The notes: a model not told the origin generated them from the sequence alone. Positions 1 through 8,612 are shown, counted from the stretch's first letter. The stretch is DNA of 64,000 bases from Desulfofundulus luciae (GCF_030813795.1 NZ_JAUSUX010000002.1:1-64000); one strand, 5' to 3'. Program-made: numbers and translations.

Positions 1-125
1 GAGGGCTTGACCAGGACGAATGAAACTCCGCTGTGAAGTTTTGAGGGAATTTTATCAGGACCAGGATGAAAACAGGGGTTGCGAAATTAGATTCTAACCT
101 CTGACATCAGACGACTGACGACCGT
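1..125 (+). other. rRNA operon spacer before 5S rRNA
   Basis: No open frame or tRNA is visible. The position directly before a 5S rRNA suggests the spacer between 23S and 5S rRNA; the 23S gene itself would lie outside the window. This is inference from context. Confidence 0.4.
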
Positions 126-126
126 T

Positions 127-243
<117 letters not shown>

Positions 244-251
244 AATTATTC

Positions 252-290
252 AAAGTCCCTGGATTTGTATCCAGGGGCTTTTTATTTTTT
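252..290 (+). terminator. Rho-independent terminator of the rRNA operon
   Basis: The 7-bp stem CCCTGGA/TCCAGGG (257-263 with 270-276), extended by AAAG/CTTT on the outside, is followed by a run of about ten T with one A. It lies just after the 5S rRNA. Confidence 0.88.
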
Positions 291-382
291 TTACGTTGTC
301 TGGTGAACCGGGGCCGTGGGTGCAAAAAATTTTTTGAAAAAATCGAGAACCGGGGAGGAAAAAGCCGAAACATATAGAATTG

Positions 383-407
383 TATAATTGTCTAAATGTA
401 TATACAT
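383..407 (+). promoter_or_regulatory. Putative promoter -10 and GntR-type operator palindrome
   Basis: TATAAT at 383-388 is followed by the perfect 12-bp palindrome ATGTATATACAT (396-407). AT-rich GTATATAC palindromes are a known operator style of the HutC/GntR family, and a HutC-type regulator is encoded in the same operon (4290-5042). The placement overlapping the presumed transcription start fits repression. No convincing -35 box is seen. The regulator-operator pairing is inference. Confidence 0.5.
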
Positions 408-547
408 ATATGGTAATCAAGTCCTGGCTCAAAGAATTAAAAAATCCTTTTTTGGGGGGGTTGTGGATGAAGCTATAAAAATGCCCCGGGTTGAGGAATT
501 TGTGTTTGCAACTTATGGAAAAACTAAAATTTTAGGAGGGAAATTTA

Positions 548-1864
548 ATGACACGGGAAGAAAAACAGGAACAAATGTTTGAATTGTGGCTTTCGGGCAA
601 TGGTATAGAATTTGTTAACCAGGAAGCTGAAAGGTCGTACAGGGAAAGGGTAACCCGCATAAAAGACGCCATTCAGTTAAAAAAGGTGCCGGATCGCGTA
701 CCGGTATGTCCCTTTACAGGACTTTTCCCTGCATATTACGCTGGAATAACCGTTCAAGACTTAATGTATGACTATGATAAAGCAGCGGCTGCGTGGAAGA
801 AATATGTTTTAGATTTGGAACCTGATGCCTATATGGGCATGTTTTTAGCTCCTCCAGGTAGATTTTTTGAAATTCTTGACTACAAGTTGTACCAGTGGCC
901 GGGCCATGGTGTTCAACCGGATCGCTCATACCAGTGCCTTGAGGCTGAGTATATGAAGGCAGATGAGTACGATGCTCTGATTCAAGATCCTTCCGATTTC
1001 TGGGTAAGGGTTTACTTTCCGCGCGTTTTTGGCGCTCTAAAGCCTTTTGAAAAACTGGCTCCCCTTACTGATGTTATGGAAATGCCACTGACCTGCGGGA
1101 GCTTTATTCCCTTCGGTTTTCCCGAAGTGCAGGATGCTTTTAAGGCTGTTTTAGAAGCTGGTAACGAAGCTGTTCGTTGGGCCGGTGTGGTTCGCGCGGT
1201 GGACCAGGCACTTCAAGGGCAAGGATTTCCCGCCTTTGTTGGGGGAGCGAGCAAGGCACCTTTTGATATTATCGGCGACACTCTCAGGGGTACCCATGGA
1301 ATTATGCTGGACATGTACAGGCAGCCTGAGAAACTGCTTCAGGCCCTTGAAGTATTAACTCCTCTTGCCATAAGGATGGGAGTATCCTCGGCCAAGGCTG
1401 CCGGCAACCCGCTGGTATTCATGCCGCTGCATAAAGGGGCGGACGGTTTCCTGTCGGACCAGCAATTCAGGACTTTTTATTGGGCGACGTTGAGAAAGGT
1501 TATTATGGGCTTAATAGAAGAAGGATTGGTACCCTTCCTGTTTGCCGAGGGTGGCTATAACACCCGTTTAGAAGTTATTTGTGATCTTCCGAAGGGTAAG
1601 ACGGTGTGGCTTTTTGATAATACCGATATGGCTAAGGCAAAAGAAATCCTGGGGGATACAGCCTGTATAGCCGGCAATGTACCAATTAGTTTGTTAACCC
1701 TGGGAACAGCACAAGAAGTAAAAGATTACTGCAAACAACTGATAAAAACTGCAGGGAAAGATGGAGGATTTATTTTATGCAATGGGGCGGTAATCGATGA
1801 TGTGCCTCCGGAAAACCTGCGCGCCTTGATAGAATCTGCAAAGGAGTACGGAACCTACTCTTAG
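548..1864 (+). CDS. UroD-family corrinoid methyltransferase (methyltransferase I type)
   Basis: This 438-residue protein belongs to the uroporphyrinogen decarboxylase/MtaA superfamily, a TIM barrel whose non-heme members move methyl groups between a substrate or coenzyme and a corrinoid protein. It is longer than UroD or MtaA (about 340), as is common in bacterial demethylase clusters. A conserved late block MPLHKGADGF has His295, and a C-terminal FILCNG has Cys411, in the region where MtaA keeps its zinc ligands. The ATG has a strong AGGAGGG site 7 nt upstream. It is the first gene of an operon with a corrinoid protein (1979) and a methyl-tetrahydrofolate transferase (2678), so it is likely the substrate-specific enzyme that methylates the corrinoid protein. 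The substrate (methoxylated aromatic, methylamine-like or other) cannot be read from sequence. Confidence 0.8.
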   Translation: MTREEKQEQMFELWLSGNGIEFVNQEAERSYRERVTRIKDAIQLKKVPDRVPVCPFTGLFPAYYAGITVQDLMYDYDKAAAAWKKYVLDLEPDAYMGMFLAPPGRFFEILDYKLYQWPGHGVQPDRSYQCLEAEYMKADEYDALIQDPSDFWVRVYFPRVFGALKPFEKLAPLTDVMEMPLTCGSFIPFGFPEVQDAFKAVLEAGNEAVRWAGVVRAVDQALQGQGFPAFVGGASKAPFDIIGDTLRGTHGIMLDMYRQPEKLLQALEVLTPLAIRMGVSSAKAAGNPLVFMPLHKGADGFLSDQQFRTFYWATLRKVIMGLIEEGLVPFLFAEGGYNTRLEVICDLPKGKTVWLFDNTDMAKAKEILGDTACIAGNVPISLLTLGTAQEVKDYCKQLIKTAGKDGGFILCNGAVIDDVPPENLRALIESAKEYGTYS

Positions 1865-1978
1865 CAACAGGGGAGAATGGCAGTTTGGCTCTTTTCCTGA
1901 ATAGCAGATTTGTATTGAAGGATAAGTCCCAAGAATTTTCTATAAATATGAATTTTAACAGTTAGGAGGAAAAGCGAA

Positions 1979-2617
1979 ATGGAAAAAGAAAAAATGACAG
2001 AACTGGCAAGAGCTTTGATGGAACTGGACGAAAAAAGAGTCTACCAGCTGGTAGACGAGAAGATCAAGAACGGTATTTCCCCACTGGATATTATTGCTGA
2101 GTGCAATGAGGGCATGGCGGGCGTGGGCGATTTGTTTTCTGCAGGCCAGTACTTTTTAAGCCAGATGCTCTTCGCTGCGGAGATATTCAAAAACATCATG
2201 AAACAGCTGGAGCCCATTATGCCCAAAGCGGAGGCAAGCACTTCCAGGGACAAGGTTGTTATAGGGACCGTCAAGGGAGATATCCATGATATCGGCAAGA
2301 ACATCGTAGTCAACCTCCTGCGCGGTTCCGGTTTTGAAGTCATCGACCTTGGCGTGGACGTGCCGGCCGAAAAATTTGTAGAAGCGCTCAGGGAAACCGG
2401 GGCCAGGGTGCTCGGTTTAAGCGCCTTGCTTAATTTCACTTACCCCGAGATGAAAACCGTGGTAGAGGCTGTTACCGAAGCTGGTTTAAGGGATAAGGTG
2501 ACCATCATCATCGGAGGAGCCCCGTGCAATGAGCAGGTCCGGCAGTTTACGGGCGCCGACTATTATGCGGAAGACGCTGTAGCGGGTGTCAACATTTGCA
2601 AGAAAGTTTATTCTTAA
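1979..2617 (+). CDS. Corrinoid-binding methyl carrier protein
   Basis: This 212-residue protein is of the MtaC/MtbC/MtvC type. An N-terminal four-helix cap domain (about 1-85) is followed by a Rossmann-like B12 domain with the cobalamin signature GDIHDIGKN; His103 is the predicted lower axial cobalt ligand. A GGAP block near the C-terminus is typical of the nucleotide-loop pocket. It carries the methyl group on cobalt from the UroD-type enzyme (548) to the tetrahydrofolate transferase (2678). A strong AGGAGG site precedes the ATG. A second, more divergent carrier is encoded at 5035. Confidence 0.93.
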   Translation: MEKEKMTELARALMELDEKRVYQLVDEKIKNGISPLDIIAECNEGMAGVGDLFSAGQYFLSQMLFAAEIFKNIMKQLEPIMPKAEASTSRDKVVIGTVKGDIHDIGKNIVVNLLRGSGFEVIDLGVDVPAEKFVEALRETGARVLGLSALLNFTYPEMKTVVEAVTEAGLRDKVTIIIGGAPCNEQVRQFTGADYYAEDAVAGVNICKKVYS

Positions 2618-2627
2618 TCATAACTAC

Positions 2628-2657
2628 CCCATGGCCGGAGTTAACTCCGGCCATGGG
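2628..2657 (+). repeat. Perfect 30-bp palindrome between cistrons
   Basis: CCCATGGCCGGAG (2628-2640), TTAA, then its exact complement (2645-2657) form a 13-bp stem with a TTAA loop. There is no T-run, so it is not a classical terminator. It lies 11 nt after the stop of the corrinoid gene and 20 nt before the next start. It may stabilise the upstream mRNA or tune expression of the methyltransferase downstream. Confidence 0.75.
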
Positions 2658-2677
2658 CAGAATACCGGGAGGCATGT

Positions 2678-3478
2678 ATGTTAATCATCGGCGAGAGAAT
2701 CAATTCCACCCGTAAAAGCATAGACAGGGCGGTTCGGGCTAAAGATGTGGACTTTATCCGCGAAGAGGTGTTAAACCAGGTAAACGCCGGGGCGCACATG
2801 CTCGATGTGAACTGCGGCACCCTGGACGCGCAGGAAGAGCCGGCCACCATGGAATGGCTTGTGCAAACCGTACAGGAAATTGCCGGTGTTCCCCTGTGCA
2901 TTGATAGTGCCAATTACAAAGCCCTGGCCGCCGGGTTAAGCGTTCACCGGGGTAAAGCAATGATCAATTCCATCAGCGGGGAAACTGAAAGGTATAAAAA
3001 AGTATTACCCCTGGTGAAGGAGTACGGCGCGTCTGTAGTGGCCCTCTGTATGGACGACAGGGGTATCCCGGCAAACAAAAACCAGGCCCTGGAGGTTGGT
3101 GTAAAACTGGTCAACGACCTCCTGGATGCCGGAGTACCGGTTGACGATATTTACTTTGACCCTCTGGTGCGCTCCGTGGCCACCAATCCCGAAACGGTGG
3201 TAGAAACATTGCGCCTCATGGAAGAGATGTCATCCAGATTCAGCGGCCTGCATTTTGTTTCGGGATTGAGCAATGTATCCTTCGGGTTGCCGGAACGCCG
3301 GCACCTGAACCGGGCCTACGTGGTGTTGAGTATGGCCAGCGGGCTTGACGCCGTCATCGTCGACCCGCTGGACAGCACCTTGATGGCTCTGGTGTACGCA
3401 ACGGAGGCACTGCTGAACAAGGACCGGTTCTGCATGCAGTACATCCGCTGTTACCATCAGGGAAAGTTAAAAGCATAG
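2678..3478 (+). CDS. Methyltetrahydrofolate:corrinoid methyltransferase (pterin-binding family)
   Basis: This 266-residue protein is a pterin-binding TIM barrel like AcsE, MtvA and MtgA. It starts with the family signature MLIIGERINSTRK and has the DVNCG block near residue 45 and the D-S-A-N block near 73 that line the pterin site. It is expected to transfer the methyl group from the methylated corrinoid protein to tetrahydrofolate, feeding the Wood-Ljungdahl pathway, or the reverse. Its place after UroD-type and corrinoid genes makes it methyltransferase II of this system. A GGGAGG site lies upstream of the ATG. Confidence 0.9.
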   Translation: MLIIGERINSTRKSIDRAVRAKDVDFIREEVLNQVNAGAHMLDVNCGTLDAQEEPATMEWLVQTVQEIAGVPLCIDSANYKALAAGLSVHRGKAMINSISGETERYKKVLPLVKEYGASVVALCMDDRGIPANKNQALEVGVKLVNDLLDAGVPVDDIYFDPLVRSVATNPETVVETLRLMEEMSSRFSGLHFVSGLSNVSFGLPERRHLNRAYVVLSMASGLDAVIVDPLDSTLMALVYATEALLNKDRFCMQYIRCYHQGKLKA

Positions 3479-3531
3479 CTTCTTTTATTACAGTTTCACT
3501 ATCTAACTGTCTGTATTCCTGGTGAAGAAAG

Positions 3532-4248
3532 TTGAGTAATCCGGCAATGTATGGTTTAATGAATTATTATAAACTAAATGTTAAGCTTACCGAAAAGGAC
3601 GTTTCCTGTACCGGGTGGGACTGCCTGTCCAGGACATCCAGTACCTATTCACGTTCGCTGGTTAATGAGATACTGGAGGAAGCACATCAGTTGGCCCGGG
3701 CGGAAGCCGTTTGCAAAGCCGTGCCGGTGGTAAAAACAACCGGCAGGCAGATTTTCCTGGAAGGCGGCCAGGCGTTGACAAGCAGTCTGCTTGTCCGCCT
3801 GGCCGGCACCGCCCAGAGCCTGCTCCTGGTTGTCTGCACGCTGGGACATATGATTGACCGCAGGGTGGAGGAGTATAGCCGCAAGGGGCTGGCGGCGCAT
3901 GCCTACTTTTTGGATATCGCCGGTACGTGCATTATTGAAGCGGCCGGCAGGCAACTGGTAGAAAGGATTAAAACGCAGGTGGAAGCCTGCGGCCTTAAGA
4001 CGACAATATCTCTGGGTCCCGGCCACTCTTACTGGAAAAACCTTCAGGACCAGCGGATCATTTATGATCTGGTGAACCCTTCAACGATCGGTGTAAGCAT
4101 ACTGAAAAGCGGCATTATGTTGCCCAAAAAATCCTTGAGCATGGTTATGGGAATCGGGCGCGAATTGCCCCCCAGCGCGGAAAACCATTGCTACTACTGC
4201 AGCATCAGGCGAAAATGTCCCTTGAGCCGGGCCAGAGATCCGCTGTAG
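3532..4248 (+). CDS. MetH activation-domain-like protein with C-terminal cysteine cluster
   Basis: This 238-residue protein resembles the activation domain of B12-dependent methionine synthase. A helical N-terminal half is followed by the block SLGPGHSYW (His165) and by IGVSILKSGIMLPKKSLSM, the pattern by which MetH activation domains bind S-adenosylmethionine. The C-terminus adds CYYCSIRRKC, a compact four-Cys/His cluster that could bind Fe-S or zinc. No methyl-transfer domain is present. In this operon it may help reductive methylation or repair of the corrinoid proteins next to it, alongside the RACo-type activator at 5672. The start is TTG with a weak GAAGAAAG site, so the N-terminus is less certain. 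Confidence 0.72.
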   Translation: MSNPAMYGLMNYYKLNVKLTEKDVSCTGWDCLSRTSSTYSRSLVNEILEEAHQLARAEAVCKAVPVVKTTGRQIFLEGGQALTSSLLVRLAGTAQSLLLVVCTLGHMIDRRVEEYSRKGLAAHAYFLDIAGTCIIEAAGRQLVERIKTQVEACGLKTTISLGPGHSYWKNLQDQRIIYDLVNPSTIGVSILKSGIMLPKKSLSMVMGIGRELPPSAENHCYYCSIRRKCPLSRARDPL

Positions 4249-4289
4249 AGGTCCAGGTCAGGACATTTGTTGAAAGGGGTGATAAAAGT

Positions 4290-5042
4290 CTGGCCGGTGA
4301 CAAAATTAACAGGAATTCCTTTGTGCCTCCTTATTTTCAACTGGCCCAGATTTTAGAGCAAAAAATCCTTTCGGGAGAATTAAAACCGGGTGATTCCCTG
4401 CCGTCTGAAAATGATCTGGGCAAGGAATATAATTTAAGCCGCATGACTGTTCGCAAATGCCTCAATATACTGGCTGAAAGAGGGCTGATATCCGCCTACC
4501 GGGGCCGGGGTACCTTTGTTTCCCGGCCGGCCCTGGACCGGGCTGTATTTACCATTGAAGAATACCACCAGGAGATGTCCCGCCGTGGCTTAACCCCGGA
4601 AGCCAGGTTAATCGCGGTCAACGTGCTCAAAGCCTCAGCGGAAATCAGTGGAAGACTGGAGTTGAAGGCTGACGAGAGGGTTTTATACTTTTGCCGGCTA
4701 CTCCTGGCCGACAATGTGCCGATGGCCATCGAACGCAAATACATGCGTTTTAAAAAGGGGAGCCCCATACTGGAAAACGAGCTGCAGTACAAGGCCTTTT
4801 CGGAAGTAATCTCAATGCATAGCGAGGTGCTGCCGGTGCGCAGCCGTATGGTGATGCGGCCATCACTGGTTGAAAAAGAAGATGCTCTGCTGCTTCAGGT
4901 CCCGCCTGGTTCACCCGTCTTTTACCTTGAACAGTATTTGTACGCCAATGACGAAACGGTTGTTGGTTGGGGTTTTTTTATTTTCCGGGGGGACCGCTTT
5001 ACTTTAGTGTCCGAAGTTCGACCGCTGAAGGGGGTTGAGTAA
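4290..5042 (+). CDS. GntR/HutC-family transcriptional regulator
   Basis: An N-terminal winged helix (PPYFQLAQILEQKI, LPSENDLGKEYNLSRMTVRK, GLISAYRGRGTFV) is followed by a UTRA effector domain ending in the typical YANDETVVGWGFFIFRGDRF. This is the HutC subfamily, which senses small molecules and usually represses its own operon. A CTG start at 4290, 8 nt after AAAGGGGTG, is chosen; the frame stays open back to 4188, where it overlaps the previous gene by 61 bp, but those upstream starts lack ribosome sites. The stop overlaps the TTG start of the next gene. A palindrome at 396-407 is a candidate operator. Its effector is probably the methylated substrate or its product (inference). Confidence 0.87.
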   Translation: MAGDKINRNSFVPPYFQLAQILEQKILSGELKPGDSLPSENDLGKEYNLSRMTVRKCLNILAERGLISAYRGRGTFVSRPALDRAVFTIEEYHQEMSRRGLTPEARLIAVNVLKASAEISGRLELKADERVLYFCRLLLADNVPMAIERKYMRFKKGSPILENELQYKAFSEVISMHSEVLPVRSRMVMRPSLVEKEDALLLQVPPGSPVFYLEQYLYANDETVVGWGFFIFRGDRFTLVSEVRPLKGVE

Positions 5043-5670
5043 ATTGCCTTCCCTGGCCCAGGCAATCAGCGACCTGAATGAAAGCCTCGCGATGGAGCTG
5101 GTTAAACTCCGCCTGGATATGGGTGCCACGCCCCTGGACATCGTAGAAGAGTGCAGGAACGGCATGATAGCTGTGGGAGAGCGCTACTCCAGGGGAGAAT
5201 ATTTCCTGGGAGACCTGGTTTTATCCGCAGAGATTTTTCATGAAATTATGCAGGTACTTACTCCGGCTCTTGATAAAAAAGTAACGCACAAACCCGTCGG
5301 GAAGATAGTATTTGGGACGGTTGAAGGCGACATTCATGACATAGGTAAAAATATTACCATCTCTTTGTTGCGCTGTCATGGTTTCGAGGTCTGTGATCTG
5401 GGGGTAAATGTGCCTCCAGATAAGTTTATTCACTATCTAAAAGAAACAGGGGCAAGCATTCTGTGCCTGTCCATCCTGCTTTCCTCCTGTTTTGGAGCCC
5501 TGCAGCGCACGATTAATTTAGTTCGCCTGTTTGACAGCCGGAGAAGGATTAAAGTTCTCATCGGAGGCCTGGTTAATGAAAAGGTGCGGGAATATTCAGG
5601 GGCGGACGATTGGGTGACCGACGCCCGTAGGGGTGTTACCATATGCCAGAAATGGATGGGAGTGCTATAA
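5035..5670 (+). CDS. Second corrinoid-binding methyl carrier protein
   Basis: This 211-residue paralogue of the carrier at 1979 has the same cap domain and the B12 signature GDIHDIGKN, followed by a shorter LIGGLVNEKV in place of the GGAP block. It starts at TTG, overlapping the end of the regulator gene by 8 nt, and stops 1 nt before the TTG start of the RACo-type activator, so the three are translationally coupled. Two carriers in one operon suggest two methyl-donor substrates or two partner enzymes; the inverted UroD-like gene at 7520 could be the second partner. Confidence 0.9.
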   Translation: MSKLPSLAQAISDLNESLAMELVKLRLDMGATPLDIVEECRNGMIAVGERYSRGEYFLGDLVLSAEIFHEIMQVLTPALDKKVTHKPVGKIVFGTVEGDIHDIGKNITISLLRCHGFEVCDLGVNVPPDKFIHYLKETGASILCLSILLSSCFGALQRTINLVRLFDSRRRIKVLIGGLVNEKVREYSGADDWVTDARRGVTICQKWMGVL

Positions 5671-5671
5671 A

Positions 5672-7507
5672 TTGAGTGTTATTATCGAATTTGAACCTGT
5701 CGGCCGCCGGGTAGAGGCAGAACCCGGCCAGACTGTTATGCAGGCTGCACGGGGGGTGTTTACTCCTGAGTCGGGCGGTGTCAGCGCGCCATGTGGTGGC
5801 AGGGGACTTTGCGGGCGCTGCAGGGTGCGCCTGGTGGAAGGTGAATTTTCGCCACCCAATGAGGTTGAAAAGAGACTGCTCGGTAAAAAAGGTCTCGATG
5901 AAGGTTACCGCCTGGCATGCCAGGCGGTGATAGTTGGCCCGGCAAAGGTGGAAATTCCGCCGGAAACCCTCACCGGGCGCCAAAAGCTGCAGTTGGAAGG
6001 AACAGATGCGACTGTCGTTCCAGAACCCGCGATTAAACGCTATAACATTCCCCTGAAAACCACGTCCGTTGATTACCCGTATTCAACCTGGCAGCAGGTG
6101 GAAGCCTTCCTGGCCCAAAATTACGGGTTGCCCTGCTTGCGTATAGATCCCGGGCTGATAAGCCGGGTTGAGGCTCTGGCCGGAGATGATCCGGTGACGG
6201 TTTCCCTCCGCGGCAGGGAGATAACCAACGCCCTTGTGAACGGCAAGACAAGAAAGCCAGTCGGTCTGGCGGTGGACCTTGGAACCACCAAAATAGCCGG
6301 TTTTTTAGTCGATCTGGAGACCGGTATAACCCTGGCTGCCGAAGGTATTTTGAACCCGCAAATTGCTTACGGTGAAGATGTAATAAGCCGGCTGGCTTAT
6401 GCCCTTGAAGGGGAAGAACAGTACAGCCGTATCGTCCAGGTGTTGAGGGAAGGACTTGACCGGCTGCTGCACGCTCTCTGTGGAGCAGCGGGCGTGGTTC
6501 CTGAAGATGTTGAAGAGGCTGTGATTGTGGGGAATACAGCCATGCATCATCTTTTGTTGAGATTGCCGGTATGCCAGCTGGCAAGGTCCCCCTATGTGCC
6601 GGCAGTAACGCTGCCGGTGGAAATTAAAGCACGCGACCTGGGCCTGGGTATGGCTTTCGGTGCTGTTGCCTACCTGGTGCCGGCCGTTGCCGGCTTTGTG
6701 GGGGGAGACCATGTGGCCATGATCTTGAGCAGCCGCATACATGAGGCCCGTGGGGTAACCCTGGGCCTGGACATCGGCACCAACACCGAAATTGTACTTG
6801 CCCGGGACGGAGAAATGATTTCCTGTTCGTGCGCTTCCGGTCCGGCCTTTGAAGGAGCTCACATTCAGCAGGGAATGAGGGCGATTGACGGTGCCATCAG
6901 CAGGGTGGATGTGGCTGACGGGGGGCGGAAATTGTACTATGAGACCATCGGCGGCAGTCCGCCGGTGGGTATCTGTGGATCGGGTATACTGGACGCCGTG
7001 GCAGGACTGTACCGGGCAGGAGTGATAAGCTATAACGGCCGGTTGGACGCCAATCATCCCCGGGTCAGGTTTAACGGTGAAAGGAAAGCTGCTGAATATG
7101 TTCTGGTGCCGTCGGAGGAAAGCGGGGTTGACCGGGACATAGTAATTACCCAGAAAGACATCAGCGAAATACAGCTGGCGAAGGCTGCCATAGCCGCCGG
7201 AACAAAGGTTTTACTTGAGAAAGCCGGTTTGAAGGAAGAAGATGTTCAGAGAGTAATTGTGGCCGGTGCTTTCGGGACCCACCTGCGGCTGGAAAGTGCC
7301 GTCGCCATCGGCATGCTGCCTGATCTGCCGCTGGAACGCTTTCAACAGGTGGGTAACGCAGCAGGTGCCGGTGCCCGGATAATCCTTTTATCTGAAACCG
7401 AACGCCGGCGGGCGGAAGAAATTGCCCGTAATATTAAGTATGTAGAACTGGCGGCGATGCCGGAGTTCAGCAATAACTTTTTAAATCAGATGAGGTTCCC
7501 CGTATAA
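5672..7507 (+). CDS. RACo-type ATP-dependent reductive activator of corrinoid proteins
   Basis: This 611-residue protein has an N-terminal 2Fe-2S ferredoxin domain with Cys41, Cys47, Cys50 and Cys83 (C-X5-C-X2-C-X32-C), a linker, and an ASKHA-type ATPase region with GLAVDLGTTK near residue 200 and GLDIGTNTEIV near 365. Such proteins reduce inactive Co(II) corrinoids to Co(I) with ATP. The TTG at 5672 is preferred because the 2Fe-2S fold begins there; upstream frame extends into the previous gene. It closes the operon, 1 nt after the second corrinoid protein, its probable client along with the one at 1979. Confidence 0.92.
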   Translation: MSVIIEFEPVGRRVEAEPGQTVMQAARGVFTPESGGVSAPCGGRGLCGRCRVRLVEGEFSPPNEVEKRLLGKKGLDEGYRLACQAVIVGPAKVEIPPETLTGRQKLQLEGTDATVVPEPAIKRYNIPLKTTSVDYPYSTWQQVEAFLAQNYGLPCLRIDPGLISRVEALAGDDPVTVSLRGREITNALVNGKTRKPVGLAVDLGTTKIAGFLVDLETGITLAAEGILNPQIAYGEDVISRLAYALEGEEQYSRIVQVLREGLDRLLHALCGAAGVVPEDVEEAVIVGNTAMHHLLLRLPVCQLARSPYVPAVTLPVEIKARDLGLGMAFGAVAYLVPAVAGFVGGDHVAMILSSRIHEARGVTLGLDIGTNTEIVLARDGEMISCSCASGPAFEGAHIQQGMRAIDGAISRVDVADGGRKLYYETIGGSPPVGICGSGILDAVAGLYRAGVISYNGRLDANHPRVRFNGERKAAEYVLVPSEESGVDRDIVITQKDISEIQLAKAAIAAGTKVLLEKAGLKEEDVQRVIVAGAFGTHLRLESAVAIGMLPDLPLERFQQVGNAAGAGARIILLSETERRRAEEIARNIKYVELAAMPEFSNNFLNQMRFPV

Positions 7508-7519
7508 CTAAAATCCAGC

Positions 7520-8380
7520 TTATACGACCTGCCTGTATATCTTCTTTAACCTCTCCACGCTGCGAATGTCGGAGAGTCCGCATGATGAGGCCAATATCAG
7601 CTTGCAGCTATTTTTTAGATCGTTAATATATTGAAGCATTTCAGCCTCTTCATTATTATCCGGGTCCGGCCCCATCAGCCACCCGGCCTTTATTCCCGAA
7701 AGGATTATAACATTTTCAGGCAGCCTGCGGCACAACTCCACCAGGCGCATGGCTTCGGGTTCCAGGGAAAAAATTGAATATTCCTCTTCGACCAAAAAGG
7801 AGATTATCGATTCAATGTTGCCGTCGGAGTGAAAGCCCATTGGTTTGCCGCCTTTTATTGAATTTTTTAGCCTGCGGTACGAAGGCAAGAGTATACTCTT
7901 AAACTGCTCAGGAGAAAAGTATAGCCCACGCTTATAGGCTATGTCGTCGCACAGGATAAGCAGATCGGCGCCGGCATTATCGGCCGCCGTCAACTCATCA
8001 GCCGCCAGGGCCGTGTTTTTTTCCAGGTGTTCTTTCAGGCGGTCCGGGTTATAAAACCATTTTATAACCTCTATAAAACCGTGTTCTCTGACAGTTCGCT
8101 CAAAGGGGCCGTCAACGGTGACTCCACAGACCAGGCCTGAGGCATGAGCTTTTTTTATGAGGAGGCTCATCTCCCCGGAATTGACAGGGAGACTTTCAAC
8201 GGGGCTGGTGTAGCTAAAAAAACAAATGTCGGCACCAATGCTTGCACTGAGAGTGATCAGGGACTCCTGCGTTTGTTCCAGGCCTAACTCTCTTAATATT
8301 TCCCCGGAAATCCAGAGTTCTCCCCGGGGAATTTTTCTTTTCTTTTTTTGCAGCAGGGAGCTATAAAATTCCACAGACAC
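7520..8380 (-). CDS. Short UroD-like protein, convergent to the methyltransferase operon
   Basis: This 286-residue protein belongs to the UroD/MtaA superfamily by the block GADLLILCDDIAYKRGLYFS and the later GFHSDGNIESIISFLVEEEY, where true MtaA enzymes have HICG. It keeps His but has Ser-Asp instead of X-Cys and lacks the C-terminal Cys, so zinc binding may be altered. It is shorter than typical members (about 340), missing part of the N-terminal region. It ends 12 nt from the RACo gene stop, tail to tail. It may be a second methyltransferase I or a non-enzymatic relative; its ATG has the site GGAA-GAAAGGA upstream on the minus strand. Confidence 0.75.
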   Translation of the reverse strand: MSVEFYSSLLQKKKRKIPRGELWISGEILRELGLEQTQESLITLSASIGADICFFSYTSPVESLPVNSGEMSLLIKKAHASGLVCGVTVDGPFERTVREHGFIEVIKWFYNPDRLKEHLEKNTALAADELTAADNAGADLLILCDDIAYKRGLYFSPEQFKSILLPSYRRLKNSIKGGKPMGFHSDGNIESIISFLVEEEYSIFSLEPEAMRLVELCRRLPENVIILSGIKAGWLMGPDPDNNEEAEMLQYINDLKNSCKLILASSCGLSDIRSVERLKKIYRQVV

Positions 8381-8487
8381 TCATTCCTTTCTTCCTCACC
8401 CAGCAGGTTTTTTAGGGGTACCTGCATTTATTTTAATACACATAAATAAAGCCGGTTAAGCTTCGTTTAAAGTATAGGTATGGATGT

Positions 8488-8612
8488 ACGGACACGGGCG
8501 AGGGGCGCTTTCAGGATGACCGTGGGGCCCCGGGAACACCGGAACGAGCAGTGATTGCTGCGACGGGGTTGCGTTCCCGTAAGCCGCCGGAGCAGTTTGT
8601 CCGGGGTTTTTG
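8488..8612 (+). ncRNA. Candidate structured RNA or leader upstream of pdxS
   Basis: A closing stem CGGACA/TGTCCG (8489-8494 with 8599-8604) encloses a hairpin GGGGC/GCCCC (8502-8506 with 8527-8531) and a second arm CGGGAAC/GTTCCCG (8531-8537 with 8573-8579) with an inner GCAG/CTGC hairpin (8548-8551 with 8558-8561). That is a three-way junction, followed by GGGGTTTTT. No open frame covers it. It does not match T-box, TPP, cobalamin, SAM or glycine riboswitch consensus that I can recall. It could be a free small RNA that terminates at the T-run, or a leader of pdxST. Confidence 0.5.

Noticed and set aside
388-582. A 64-codon forward frame before the first methyltransferase gene
   Set aside because: It overlaps the start of the well-supported gene at 548, has no ribosome site and covers the promoter and palindrome.
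548-8380. Pyrrolysine (in-frame TAG) methyltransferases of the MttB/MtmB type
   Set aside because: All methyltransferases here are of the UroD, pterin-binding or MtrH families; no MttB-like frame interrupted by TAG was found.
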